Positions 1-6,609 of a stretch of DNA of 37,144 bases are shown one piece after another. Below the pieces are notes generated by a model that was not told where the DNA came from, made no database searches, and was given only the letters and a program-made list of their open reading frames with translations. Made by a program: the position numbers and the translations under genes. Numbering within the stretch: the stretch's first letter is position 1; the number at the start of each line of letters is the position of its first letter. This DNA comes from Methyloversatilis sp. (lineage in GTDB: Bacteria; Pseudomonadota; Gammaproteobacteria; Burkholderiales; Rhodocyclaceae), in assembly GCF_030696805.1 (NCBI RefSeq), contig NZ_JAUYRO010000065.1, forward strand, positions 1 to 37,144. Direction: 5' to 3'.

Positions 1-50
1 CAGTGATGCACTCTCCGGCGGCAACAGCCGCCCAACAGCTTTGTCCTTGA

Positions 51-269
51 AAGCTTGTCCGTATCTCGCCACTTTGTTTCTTCCACTATCGCCCCCGGGT
101 TGATGATTCTAACGAGGCGACAACTAGTCTGACTCAGGGGGATACAGGGAGAGCCGTTGTGCTCTTCGATCGTGCAAAATTGAAATTAAAGGCAGAGTGC
201 TACGTGCCTTTGCCGGATTATCCGGGAGCCTTAAGAGCTGCAATGGAATTTGGGCTCAACTTTGAGTAA
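51..269 (+). pseudogene. 3' remnant of an unidentified gene, or a 36-codon small ORF
   Basis: The frame is open from the stop at 48-50 to TAA at 267-269 and has no ATG. A GTG at 159 with GGGAGAG five bases upstream would give a 36-residue peptide ending PDYPGALRAAMEFGLNFE. The composition is protein-like and the frame ends just before a strong hairpin, as a real gene end would. I do not recognise the family. It may be the tail of a gene cut by rearrangement, or chance. Confidence 0.25.
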
Positions 270-275
270 TGCGAT

Positions 276-306
276 ATGTCATTTGGCCAATAGGGCCAAA
301 TGACAT
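276..306. other. Perfect 13-bp inverted repeat, 5-nt loop
   Basis: ATGTCATTTGGCC (276-288) and its exact reverse complement (294-306) flank AATAG. It starts seven bases after the TAA at 267-269. No T tract follows on either strand, so a simple intrinsic terminator is not certain. It could equally be a protein-binding dyad or an element end. From 307 to 571 I see no gene. Confidence 0.55.
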
Positions 307-571
307 GAACCGGGGAGATCAGCGGTCGATACAATCGGGGCTGGCAATTACGGTGTCGCATCATATCGCACGGCACCGCCGACTTTTCGGCAACTGCGTC
401 GAACACACTTCATCTGCCAGCAGGTGAGCTCACTGTTGGAAGATATCAAAACATCTTCGATTCGGTGGAAGCCAAAATAGCATAACAACTTTCCAAACAT
501 TTGCACCTCCCGAAGGGAGTTCAAAGTCTATCAGTTTAGCTGACGAAGCTTAACTGGGTAAGTTGCAAACC

Positions 572-1042
572 TCAGCCTGGAGCTTGCCACGCGGTGCGCA
601 GAGCATGCGTGCCGAGGATAAGCGCGCTGGCCCCGAGCCACGGGAACCCAACGGCCAAGAGGACCACACCCACCGAGGCTCCCAGGGTTCCACCAAAACA
701 GAATGCGCGAGCTCGGCGCTTGAGCGGAAGCGGGATGTTCTGCTCAAGTTTGCCGTCAGTGGTCACTCCAGTCAGCAAATAACGAGGCGATCCCGGTAAT
801 GCCTGGCTGTAGCGCCCATTGAAATTGAGCGACTCAATATTCAGTAGAGCAGGTGACACTTGAGATGCTTTGTTCAAGCTTGGCAAGAGTGAGGCCGGCA
901 CGTGAATAGCTCGGAAGCTAAGTGATTCCTCGCTGTTTGGGAGAGATGCCTTCAATGAATACAAGTCTGGGATGGGAGCCCCGTCAGGGGTTCGTACGGG
1001 AGAGAGCGCTATCGCGCTGGAGGAGAAGCGGGTCGGGTTCAT
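572..1042 (-). CDS. Hypothetical protein with C-terminal membrane hairpin
   Basis: This 156-residue protein belongs to no family I recognise. Residues 1-105 are polar with many Ser and Pro. A short basic stretch (PLKRRARAF) is followed by two hydrophobic segments around FGGTLGASVGVVLLAVGF and WLGASALILG, which would form a membrane hairpin near the C-terminus. The ATG at 1042 is preceded by GGA only two bases away, so the start is uncertain. No gene follows it on the same strand, and it faces away from the DUF2971 gene. It lies in the AT-richer left part of the window and may be cargo of the same acquired segment. Function cannot be given. Confidence 0.5.
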   Translation of the reverse strand: MNPTRFSSSAIALSPVRTPDGAPIPDLYSLKASLPNSEESLSFRAIHVPASLLPSLNKASQVSPALLNIESLNFNGRYSQALPGSPRYLLTGVTTDGKLEQNIPLPLKRRARAFCFGGTLGASVGVVLLAVGFPWLGASALILGTHALRTAWQAPG

Positions 1043-1144
1043 TTCCAGTGTAGCAAAGCCGGGCGCGCCCCCAACATCAACTTCATGAATTCCTTTGTAA
1101 TTCAGAGCTTTGGGTGGGCTAAATTGGGCGTTGTAGGGAAATCT

Positions 1145-1268
1145 CGTCTCTAATGAGACGAATGGGCGCTGTTCTTGTCTCTAGTGAGACGACGTGTCTT
1201 CCTGAAGTGAGACGGATGACGATAAGCCACTGAAATGACTCAATAGGCCTTCTCGTCTCTAATGAGAA
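1145..1268. repeat. Cluster of four GTCTC-TARTGAGAC dyads
   Basis: CGTCTCTAATGAGACG is a perfect dyad at 1145-1160, and GTCTCTAGTGAGAC is one at 1177-1190. A degenerate copy keeps AAGTGAGACG (1205-1214). A fourth, CGTCTCTAATGAGAA, lies at 1254-1268. The GAGA cores start at 1155, 1186, 1209 and 1264, giving steps of 31, 23 and 55 bp. Clustered near-identical dyads at uneven spacing suggest binding sites for one protein, either operators or transposase-binding sites at an element end. The spaces between copies show nothing else. Confidence 0.7.
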
Positions 1269-1277
1269 TCTACGAAC

Positions 1278-1307
1278 ATCAAAAGCCGGCGAAAGCCGGC
1301 TTTTGAT
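1278..1307 (+). terminator. Rho-independent-type terminator hairpin
   Basis: Arms ATCAAAAGCCGGC (1278-1290) and GCCGGCTTTTGAT (1295-1307) close a GAAA tetraloop. On the plus strand the stem ends in TTTTGATTTTCATT, so it suits plus-strand transcripts. No plus-strand gene precedes it, only the dyad cluster. It may insulate the DUF2971 gene from upstream transcription or end an unannotated RNA. Confidence 0.7.
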
Positions 1308-1352
1308 TTTCATTCATAGGGCGGGTTTTTCGATTCTCGACACGGTGGTTAT

Positions 1353-2171
1353 ATGTTCTTGGAGGAGAATGTTGTTTATCGGTACAAGTATCTTCCGTTT
1401 AATGAAAATTCGATTAAAACGATTGTCGAAGGTTCAATAAGCTTTACCTGTCCGCTCGCTTTCAACGACCCATTTGACTGTAGGCCATACGTCTGTCCAA
1501 ACAGCGCACTCGATATCTCAGCTAAGCGCCCTGATCTTTATCGTAAGGTCGGCCAGGAGCTTGGACTGTCTCCGGCAAAGAGAATAATGAGCAAGTCGGT
1601 AATTCTCAAGAGACTGAAAGATAGGGTTGAGTCAGGCAAGTGGATCACAGATCTACTGGTTGGTGTTGGAGTTGTCTCGTTAAGTACTGATGCGCTGAAC
1701 ACATTGATGTGGTCGCATTATGCAGATTTCCATCGTGGATTTGTTTTGGAATTTAGAATACCTCTGAGGGGAAGGGAAGAGGAAGCGAAATTCGCGCGTG
1801 ATCGTCTTACGCCCTTTCCAGTAAGGTATTCTGAAAATCGCCCCCATGTTGAAATGTTTTCTAACCCACATGACCTCGTGGAAAAGATTCTCTTGACAAA
1901 AAGCTTGGATTGGGCTTATGAGGCGGAGGAGCGGGTTGTTGATCAAATACGTGGACCTGGTATTTTCAAGTATCGCAGAGACGATATTTTGAGGTCGATA
2001 ATATGCGGTGTAAAGATGCCACTCGATGATTTCAATAGGCTGCAAGCGGTGGTGGCTGCTCTCGCGGAGTCTTTTATGCCGAACTTGCGGATTTTTCGAG
2101 CCGAAGAATATCCGCGGAAGTACGGGATTCATGTCCCCGGGCACCCGCGGCTAGGAAACCTTGCTCCTTAG
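1353..2171 (+). CDS. DUF2971 domain protein
   Basis: The protein has 272 residues. The N-terminus has the DUF2971 pattern: a YRYKYLPFNENSIKTI start, then ISFTCPLAFNDPFDCRP with the FNDPFD core. In the middle is VSLSTDALNTLMWSHYADFH, matching the family's 'S...N.LMWsHYA..H.G' block, then GFVLEF and a later YEAEERVV. The biochemical role of the family is not established; members are common in accessory and defence islands. The ATG at 1353 has GGTGG four bases upstream. Base composition is clearly AT-rich with many A/T-ending codons, unlike the genes after 4.4 kb, which supports transfer. The KAP NTPase gene follows on the same strand after about 170 bp. The family call is firm; the function is not. 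Confidence 0.85.
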   Translation: MFLEENVVYRYKYLPFNENSIKTIVEGSISFTCPLAFNDPFDCRPYVCPNSALDISAKRPDLYRKVGQELGLSPAKRIMSKSVILKRLKDRVESGKWITDLLVGVGVVSLSTDALNTLMWSHYADFHRGFVLEFRIPLRGREEEAKFARDRLTPFPVRYSENRPHVEMFSNPHDLVEKILLTKSLDWAYEAEERVVDQIRGPGIFKYRRDDILRSIICGVKMPLDDFNRLQAVVAALAESFMPNLRIFRAEEYPRKYGIHVPGHPRLGNLAP

Positions 2172-2342
2172 AAGCACTTAATAGGCGTCAGACCTTGTTT
2201 CCTGCGGGTATGCATCGGCACGCCAAAATCAACGAGCATCTTCAACGGTCGCCTGCGGTCAAGATGTGCTTTGCTGCTCGCGTGCGTAACGTACGCCGAC
2301 TTATGCTTGGTCGACTCAATGGGTAGAACTCGTAGGCAATAT

Positions 2343-4052
2343 ATGACATTAAGAACCACCAAGGACCAATTGATTCAGTTGCTCGCGGATCCGGACAACA
2401 AGGTGCTTGCCTTATCAGGCACGTGGGGCACAGGAAAGAGCCACCTTTGGCGCGATATAAAGGCAGGATCGAACAACGAAGCTGTAAAGAGCGCCCTTTA
2501 TGTTTCGCTCTTCGGTCTGCGCGACATGAGTCAGGTCAAGCTCAAAGTCTTGCAGAGCGCGCTTCCCAGCGCGGAGAAGCACCTTGCAACATGGGAAAGG
2601 GTGCGGGTCGGGATGGAAGGTGCCAGGAAGGTGCTCACTTCGCTGCACAAAGGATTCTCTGCGTTAGATGAGCTCGCACTACTTGCGGTGCCGAGCCTAC
2701 TCAAGGACAAGGTCATCGTTCTGGATGACATAGAGCGCAAGCACGACAAGCTCAGTATCGACGAAGTACTGGGCTTCATCGACGAATTCACCCAGCAGCA
2801 CGGGGCTCGATTCGTTCTTATCCTCAACAGCGACCAACTTGAAGACCGCAGGGTTTGGGACACGCTTCGCGAAAAGGTTGTCGACCAAGAGATTCGCCTT
2901 AATACGTCAACTGCAGAGGCCTTTGGAATTGCCATTGGACTGGTCCCGTCTCCATACGGGGAGAGCATACGTGCTGCCGCTGAACGGTGCGGACTTACAA
3001 ATATCCGGAACATTCGAAAGGTCATAAAGGCGGTGAATCGCATCCTCGGGAATAGGACGGATTTGTCAGAAGCGCTGTTGTCGCGGGTTGTACCCTCGAC
3101 CGTTCTGCTGGCTGCCATTCACTACAAGGGAATCGAGGACGGCCCCGACTCCGCTTTCGTTCTGTCTCAGGGAACCCCCAACGATTGGAGTGTTTTTTTT
3201 GATACCGACAAGGCGGAGGATGAGGAGAGTAAGCGTAAGGCGAAGTGGGCGCTCTTGCTCAACGAGCTTGGCATTAATGGCTGCGACGACTTTGAGTTGC
3301 TTGTGATCGAGTTCATGCAATCGGGTCTGTTCGATTCTACTGCGGTTACCGCAATCGTCGACCGATATGCAGCGGAAAACGATGCCATGGCTGCTCGGTA
3401 TGATTTCAGCAAGTTCACGGAACGATTGATTTGGGATCATCGGCTGACCGAATCCGACTTACTTGACGAAGCCAAAGCTCTTTCCACGCGGGTTCATCTC
3501 ATCGACGTTTACAACTTCACTTCCTTTCATGACGCCGTCGAGGAACTGCCCGACGGGGATGGCATAGCAAAAGACATGTTGGATCGCTGGATCGCGGCGT
3601 TCAAGGCCAAGGACTACGACGAATTCGATGACGAGAATACGTTCGGTCGGAAGGTGCATCCCGCAATCAAAGTGGAATTTGATGCCATAAGGGCCAATAC
3701 GCAGGCCAAGTTGACGTTGTTCGACGCATGCGAGTTCATCGCCAAGAACAGCGGTTGGAGCATGCGACATGAAATGGTTATGAAGAGTGCGACCGTGGAG
3801 GACTTCGAGGCGACAATCAAGACGATCGACATACGGAGACTGCGCCTGTTCATGCGACGCATGCTAGAAATGACTATGCAGCCAGGCGGCTATCGCGAGC
3901 ACTTCGGCGATGCTACAGATCGATTTTCAGAAGCTTGCAAGAATATCGCTCAAGATTCCACGTCAGGCCGGCTTGGAAAGCTTATCAAGAGAGTATTCTC
4001 CGATTCAAAACTGAGCCACTTGGTCGAACCATCGGAGCAAGAGGGTACGTAG
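2343..4052 (+). CDS. KAP-type P-loop NTPase
   Basis: The 569-residue protein has an N-terminal P-loop ATPase domain and a long helical C-terminal half. Walker A is GTWGTGKSH (about residues 26-34). Walker B is VIVLDDIERK (about 122-131), and the DDIER signature is typical of KAP-type predicted NTPases. FVLILNSDQLED follows as a likely sensor strand. No transmembrane segments are obvious, so it is probably cytosolic. In-frame starts are ATG 2271, 2319 and 2343. Only 2343 has an SD-like TAGG at suitable spacing, and it places the P-loop at the usual distance from the N-terminus, so I prefer it. KAP-type NTPases recur in phage-defence contexts, and with the DUF2971 gene upstream a two-gene defence role is plausible but unproven. 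The C-terminal half is unassigned. Confidence 0.8.
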   Translation: MTLRTTKDQLIQLLADPDNKVLALSGTWGTGKSHLWRDIKAGSNNEAVKSALYVSLFGLRDMSQVKLKVLQSALPSAEKHLATWERVRVGMEGARKVLTSLHKGFSALDELALLAVPSLLKDKVIVLDDIERKHDKLSIDEVLGFIDEFTQQHGARFVLILNSDQLEDRRVWDTLREKVVDQEIRLNTSTAEAFGIAIGLVPSPYGESIRAAAERCGLTNIRNIRKVIKAVNRILGNRTDLSEALLSRVVPSTVLLAAIHYKGIEDGPDSAFVLSQGTPNDWSVFFDTDKAEDEESKRKAKWALLLNELGINGCDDFELLVIEFMQSGLFDSTAVTAIVDRYAAENDAMAARYDFSKFTERLIWDHRLTESDLLDEAKALSTRVHLIDVYNFTSFHDAVEELPDGDGIAKDMLDRWIAAFKAKDYDEFDDENTFGRKVHPAIKVEFDAIRANTQAKLTLFDACEFIAKNSGWSMRHEMVMKSATVEDFEATIKTIDIRRLRLFMRRMLEMTMQPGGYREHFGDATDRFSEACKNIAQDSTSGRLGKLIKRVFSDSKLSHLVEPSEQEGT

Positions 4053-4082
4053 AAACATTTCCGCACCCATACGAATCAAGGG

Positions 4083-4319
4083 TTAAAAGGGGACAGACCG
4101 CAATTTATTTCCCCGAATCTGCTCATACATCCACGCCGGGTCCATATCCGCTCCGTTGGGCCAGGTCACCACACCAAGATGCAGGCATGCCTGATCGAAA
4201 CAGGCCTGGTCCTTGAGCGCTTCGAAGACGCCGCATTCCGCGGCAGTCAGAATCGCCGAAAAATCGGCGACTCCTTTCGTGTCATCCATGAAGGTGAGCA
4301 ATAAGGGACGTAGCAACAT
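4083..4319 (-). CDS. DUF2442 protein with altered ends
   Basis: The core shows the DUF2442 pattern: LTFMDDTKGVADFSAIL, then GVFEALKDQACFDQACL, then the hallmark VVTWPNGADMDPAW. Members are small proteins of unknown function often found in toxin-antitoxin-like pairs; no partner is visible here. The normal N-terminal strand (compare IKALPERPDYRQA in the second copy near 5390-5433) is missing. It is replaced by a start lying in a repeated DNA segment (4305-4324), and the last residues also come from a GGGGACAGACC segment at 4092-4102. The 78-codon frame may therefore be non-functional. It could still be translated from the ATG at 4319. Confidence 0.5.
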   Translation of the reverse strand: MLLRPLLLTFMDDTKGVADFSAILTAAECGVFEALKDQACFDQACLHLGVVTWPNGADMDPAWMYEQIRGNKLRSVPF

Positions 4320-4324
4320 TTCCG
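4305..4324 (+). repeat. Direct repeat, copy 1, left of vapBC
   Basis: GGGACGTAGCAACATTTCCG here matches GGGACGCAGCAACGTTCCC at 5112-5130 in the same orientation. The pair brackets the vapBC module, about 0.8 kb apart. The segment also supplies the start codon of the neighbouring DUF2442 frame. Confidence 0.55.
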
Positions 4325-4404
4325 CTCCGCATAAGACTCAATCGGCTGGTAACGTAACGGCATTGGCGATTATTCGAAGAGAATTGTTCCTCCTGCCCGA
4401 TCAC

Positions 4405-4785
4405 TCAGTGCGCTCCCATCCGATGGGCCACGCCGAACCGTTCCGCCAGCATGTCGAGTCGCTTGTCCAGTGTCCATAATCTGGCGCCTTGCGTGATCAG
4501 GGTGGAGGCGAGCAGGTGCATGTCCACGATGCCGCAGCCGAGGCCGAACAGATGTTCGCGGTCGATGAAAGCCAGCACTTCGGCCGCACTGGCCTGACGG
4601 GCGGGCTGCAGGCTGGCGAGGTCGGTCAGTGTTTGCGCGCGGCTCGGTGGGGTGCCGCAGGCCAGTTCGCCGATGATCAGCGGGTGGATCAGTACGAGGT
4701 CTCGATCCAGAAGCTGGATGAGCGTGTCGTTACCGTGCCGGAAGTGATCCACCCACACCGAGGTATCGACAAGGATTCCGCTCAC
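4405..4785 (-). CDS. vapC: VapC-type PIN-domain ribonuclease toxin
   Basis: This 126-residue PIN protein is the toxin of a type II toxin-antitoxin module; VapC toxins are Mg-dependent endoribonucleases that cut tRNA, rRNA or mRNA. The acidic residues of the active site are all present: D7 in [13 protein letters not shown]40 in IIGELACG, D88 in [12 protein letters not shown] and D107 in LWTLDKRLD. Length is normal for the family. Its ATG overlaps the stop of vapB by four bases, so the two are translationally coupled with antitoxin first. The target RNA cannot be told from sequence. The module sits in a run of toxin-antitoxin genes and is bracketed by short direct repeats, suggesting it moved as a cassette. 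Confidence 0.9.
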   Translation of the reverse strand: MSGILVDTSVWVDHFRHGNDTLIQLLDRDLVLIHPLIIGELACGTPPSRAQTLTDLASLQPARQASAAEVLAFIDREHLFGLGCGIVDMHLLASTLITQGARLWTLDKRLDMLAERFGVAHRMGAH

Positions 4786-4985
4786 TGGGGGGCGCCAGCC
4801 CGCGCGCGCGGGATGTCCGGCATGTCGGGCTGGGTTGCGCCCAGCGCGGCAAGCCGTCTGGCCGACTGCACCCTGACGTAGGTCTTGATCGCTTCGCGGA
4901 ACAGGTCGGCCTTGTCCATGGACGGATCGGCCACTTCAAGCGCCCGCTCGTACAGCGCGTCGTCTATCGTCACGGTCGTTCGCAT
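4782..4985 (-). CDS. vapB: VapB-type ribbon-helix-helix antitoxin
   Basis: The 67-residue protein begins [19 protein letters not shown], the ribbon-helix-helix start seen in VapB antitoxins of the DUF2191 kind. Residues 1-45 would dimerise and bind the operator. The C-terminal tail ([12 protein letters not shown]) would wrap the VapC active site. AAGGA lies about seven bases before the ATG at 4985. It is first in the operon, with a 4-bp overlap with vapC. Auto-repression is expected, but I see no clean operator palindrome upstream. Confidence 0.85.
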   Translation of the reverse strand: MRTTVTIDDALYERALEVADPSMDKADLFREAIKTYVRVQSARRLAALGATQPDMPDIPRARAGAPQ

Positions 4986-5111
4986 GGGATGTCCTTGTTT
5001 GCATCGGATTTGATGTCATGGTGCGCCAATCCGGATGTGTTTCGCAAGGTGCATGAAGTCCGAAACTGGGGATAGACCCCCGACTCTTCCGAACAATAGG
5101 GCGAACAACAG

Positions 5112-5130
5112 GGGACGCAGCAACGTTCCC
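5112..5130 (+). repeat. Direct repeat, copy 2, right of vapBC
   Basis: GGGACGCAGCAACGTTCCC is the partner of the segment at 4305-4324, in the same orientation. The stretch 4986-5206 holds no gene I can support. Confidence 0.5.
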
Positions 5131-5206
5131 CGGCACTGCCAGCCGCTCGCGCTGACGCGGGCGCGTGGGTGGCGCCACGGTGTCATGTCTGCCAGGCGTA
5201 CCGATA

Positions 5207-5316
5207 ATGCCGGGCACCACAACGCTCAAGCTGTCCGACGAACTCAAGGTGCGCATCGCCTCGGCGGCGCAGCAGTCGGGCAAGACCGCGCAGTGCCTTC
5301 GTGGCCGATGCTCCGG
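5207..5316 (+). pseudogene. Deleted copy of a ribbon-helix-helix antitoxin gene
   Basis: The frame starts MPGTTTLKLSDELKVRIASA and matches the intact antitoxin at 10114-10407 almost base for base through GGCAAGACCGCG. It then skips 53 bp relative to that gene and resumes at GCGCAGTGCCTT, out of frame. The sequence GCGCA occurs at both edges of the missing segment in the intact gene (10195 and 10248), so the loss fits a microhomology-mediated deletion. Beyond GTGGCCGATGCT the match fades. Only the first 28 codons remain in the antitoxin frame, and no toxin gene follows. Confidence 0.75.
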
Positions 5317-5357
5317 CGACGGCAGCCGGGAAGCTGCCCATCCTGCGATCCGGCCTT

Positions 5358-5433
5358 GCGACGCCTCTCGTGTCATCCATGAAGGTGAGGGCCTGACGGT
5401 AATCGGGCCGCTCCGGAAGTGCCTTGATCCGCC
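5358..5433 (-). pseudogene. 5' fragment of a second DUF2442 gene
   Basis: Read on the minus strand this gives RRIKALPERPDYRQALTFMD followed by DTRGVA, the N-terminal part of a DUF2442 protein. Positions 5358-5389 match 4267-4298 of the first copy at 30 of 32 bases. The homology stops on the left at 5358 and on the right at a run of G. No start codon is left. It appears to be the piece missing from the N-terminus of the copy at 4083-4319. Confidence 0.6.
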
Positions 5434-5444
5434 GGGGGGGGGGG
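5434..5444 (+). repeat. Run of eleven G
   Basis: Eleven consecutive G lie exactly between the DUF2442 fragment and the IS3 fragment. Such a tract is prone to slippage, so its length may vary or be miscalled. Confidence 0.9.
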
Positions 5445-5454
5445 CGGCGGGGAT

Positions 5455-5640
5455 GACTCCGGAGCTGCTGAAGCCCGGGCGGATCAAGCGCCGGATCTAT
5501 CGGTCGCGCGCTGACGCTCGTGCCGATGCATTCGACGACATCGAGATGCTCTGCAACGTGAAGCGCCGCCACGGATACACCAACCCGCCATCCCCGGTAG
5601 CCTTCGAACGGCTGTACATGTTGAACAGCAGAACCGTCTG
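5455..5640 (+). mobile_element. 3' remnant of an IS3-family transposase (OrfB)
   Basis: The plus-strand frame reads PELLKPGRIKRRIYRSRADA, then RADAFDDIEMLCNVKRRHGY, then SPVAFERLY. This is the C-terminal end of IS3-family OrfB integrases, where R-x-EA-x-x-x-x-F-x-YIE..YN..RRH is conserved. Only about 60 codons remain, and the DDE catalytic core is absent. The usual 'YIEMFYN' is changed to DIEMLCN, which suggests decay. No terminal inverted repeat is visible on either side. It marks a past insertion among the toxin-antitoxin genes. Confidence 0.8.
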
Positions 5641-5679
5641 GAAAACCCGGGGCGATTCACTCCATCCCGTTCCGGCATC

Positions 5680-5715
5680 TTTAAACAGGACCATAAAAAG
5701 ACTATATTAAGTCTT
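5680..5715 (+). promoter_or_regulatory. Promoter and operator of phd-parE
   Basis: A -35-like TTTAAA (5680-5685) and a -10 TATATT (5703-5708) are separated by 17 bp. The -10 lies within a perfect dyad AAGACT-ATATTA-AGTCTT (5698-5715). A repressor bound to the dyad would block the promoter, the usual auto-regulation of Phd-type antitoxin-toxin complexes. Confidence 0.65.
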
Positions 5716-5736
5716 GATCAAATCCGGAGTACGGCC

Positions 5737-6012
5737 ATGCGCTACTCATCTCAAGTCAAGCCGATCAGCTACCTCAAGGCCAACGCGGCCGAGGTCCTGA
5801 CAAACCTCGCAGAGCAGCGTCAGCCCCTGGTCATCACCCAGAACGGTGAAGCCAAGGCTGTCCTGCAGGACATAGCCTCGTTCGAGGAGACTCAAGAGAC
5901 GCTGGCTTTGCTGAAAATCCTGGCACTGGGCAACCAGGATGTCGCCGCTGGCAAGGTCAAGTCCGTTGCTGATGTTGTCGCCCGTCTGCGCGCGAAACGA
6001 GCCGCGGCCTGA
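5737..6012 (+). CDS. Phd/YefM-family antitoxin
   Basis: The 91-residue protein has the Phd/YefM fold signature: VKPISYLKANAAEVLTNLAE, then QPLVITQNGEAKAVLQDI, with the typical 'vItqnG.akavl' strand. The N-terminal half dimerises and binds DNA. The helical C-terminus (from about residue 55, ETLALLKILALGNQDVAAG) would neutralise the toxin. GGAG stands eight bases before the ATG at 5737. Its TGA overlaps the toxin ATG by one base. A dyad over the promoter just upstream suggests auto-repression. Confidence 0.9.
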   Translation: MRYSSQVKPISYLKANAAEVLTNLAEQRQPLVITQNGEAKAVLQDIASFEETQETLALLKILALGNQDVAAGKVKSVADVVARLRAKRAAA

Positions 6013-6353
6013 TGGCTGGCGCACCTGTCAGGTTCGAGGTCCTGCTCACCGAAGGTGCGCAGCAGGACCTGGAGGCCATCCACGACTACATCGCCGAATT
6101 TGACTGTGTGGCCAACGCCAACTACGTGCTGGATGAGTTGATGGCGGTTGTGGAGAGCCTGTCGAAATTTCCGGAGCGCGGCAGCTACCCGAAGGAATTG
6201 GTTGGCCTCGGCATCAAGGAATATCGGCAGACCTTCTTCAAGCCGTACCGCGTGATCTACCGCATCACAGGCAATCAAGTGATCATCTACCTGATTGCTG
6301 ACGGATGCCGTGATATGCAATCAGTGCTGGCCCGCCGCCTGCTTGGCGCTTGA
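6012..6353 (+). CDS. ParE/RelE-superfamily toxin
   Basis: The 113-residue protein is a RelE/ParE-superfamily toxin. It has FEVLLTEGAQQDLEAIHDYI at the N-terminus, a central helix pair, and the C-terminal strands YRQTFFKPYRVIYRITGNQV with IYLIADGCRDMQSVL. ParE-like members poison DNA gyrase and RelE-like members cut mRNA on the ribosome; the long N-terminal helical hairpin and the end strands fit ParE-like chains better, but the call is not certain. It is co-translated with the Phd-type antitoxin through a TGATG overlap. Pairing of a Phd antitoxin with a ParE toxin is common. Confidence 0.9.
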   Translation: MAGAPVRFEVLLTEGAQQDLEAIHDYIAEFDCVANANYVLDELMAVVESLSKFPERGSYPKELVGLGIKEYRQTFFKPYRVIYRITGNQVIIYLIADGCRDMQSVLARRLLGA

Positions 6354-6389
6354 CCCACGGCACCCCACGCCAGTAGTCGAAGAGAGCGA

Positions 6390-6609
6390 ATACAACAATA
6401 GTGAGCAGAGGGTGCAGGGCGGCAGAGGTCTGCGGGTACTCCCGCAGCGCGGTCACTTCGTCCAGCGACAGTTACAGGGCCTCGACACCTTCGCGGTTGA
6501 AGCGCCCGCCTCTCAGTGCGGCGCCCGCGCCGCTGGTAGGCCGGCTGGCCCATTGCGGGGTGTGCGCCCGGAACAGCGGGGTGCCGGGCGGCAGATCGAC
6601 AAGAATCAA
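6390..6609 (-). pseudogene. RES-domain toxin, nonsense mutated and truncated
   Basis: On the minus strand a TTG overlapping the antitoxin stop opens a frame reading LILVDLPPGTPLFRAHTP, then GGRFNREGVEAL, then a TAA (plus 6472-6474), then LSLDEVTALREYPQTSAALH. RES toxins normally read EALYLSLDEVTALREYQQ here, so the stop replaces the conserved tyrosine codon by one base. The frame is lost after about LLTIV, near 6390, close to the end of the neighbouring ParE gene, so the C-terminal half is also missing. RES toxins degrade NAD+. This one must be dead. Confidence 0.8.

Noticed and set aside
1145-1307. Retron non-coding RNA
   Set aside because: Hairpins and a terminator are present, but there is no reverse transcriptase gene in the window.
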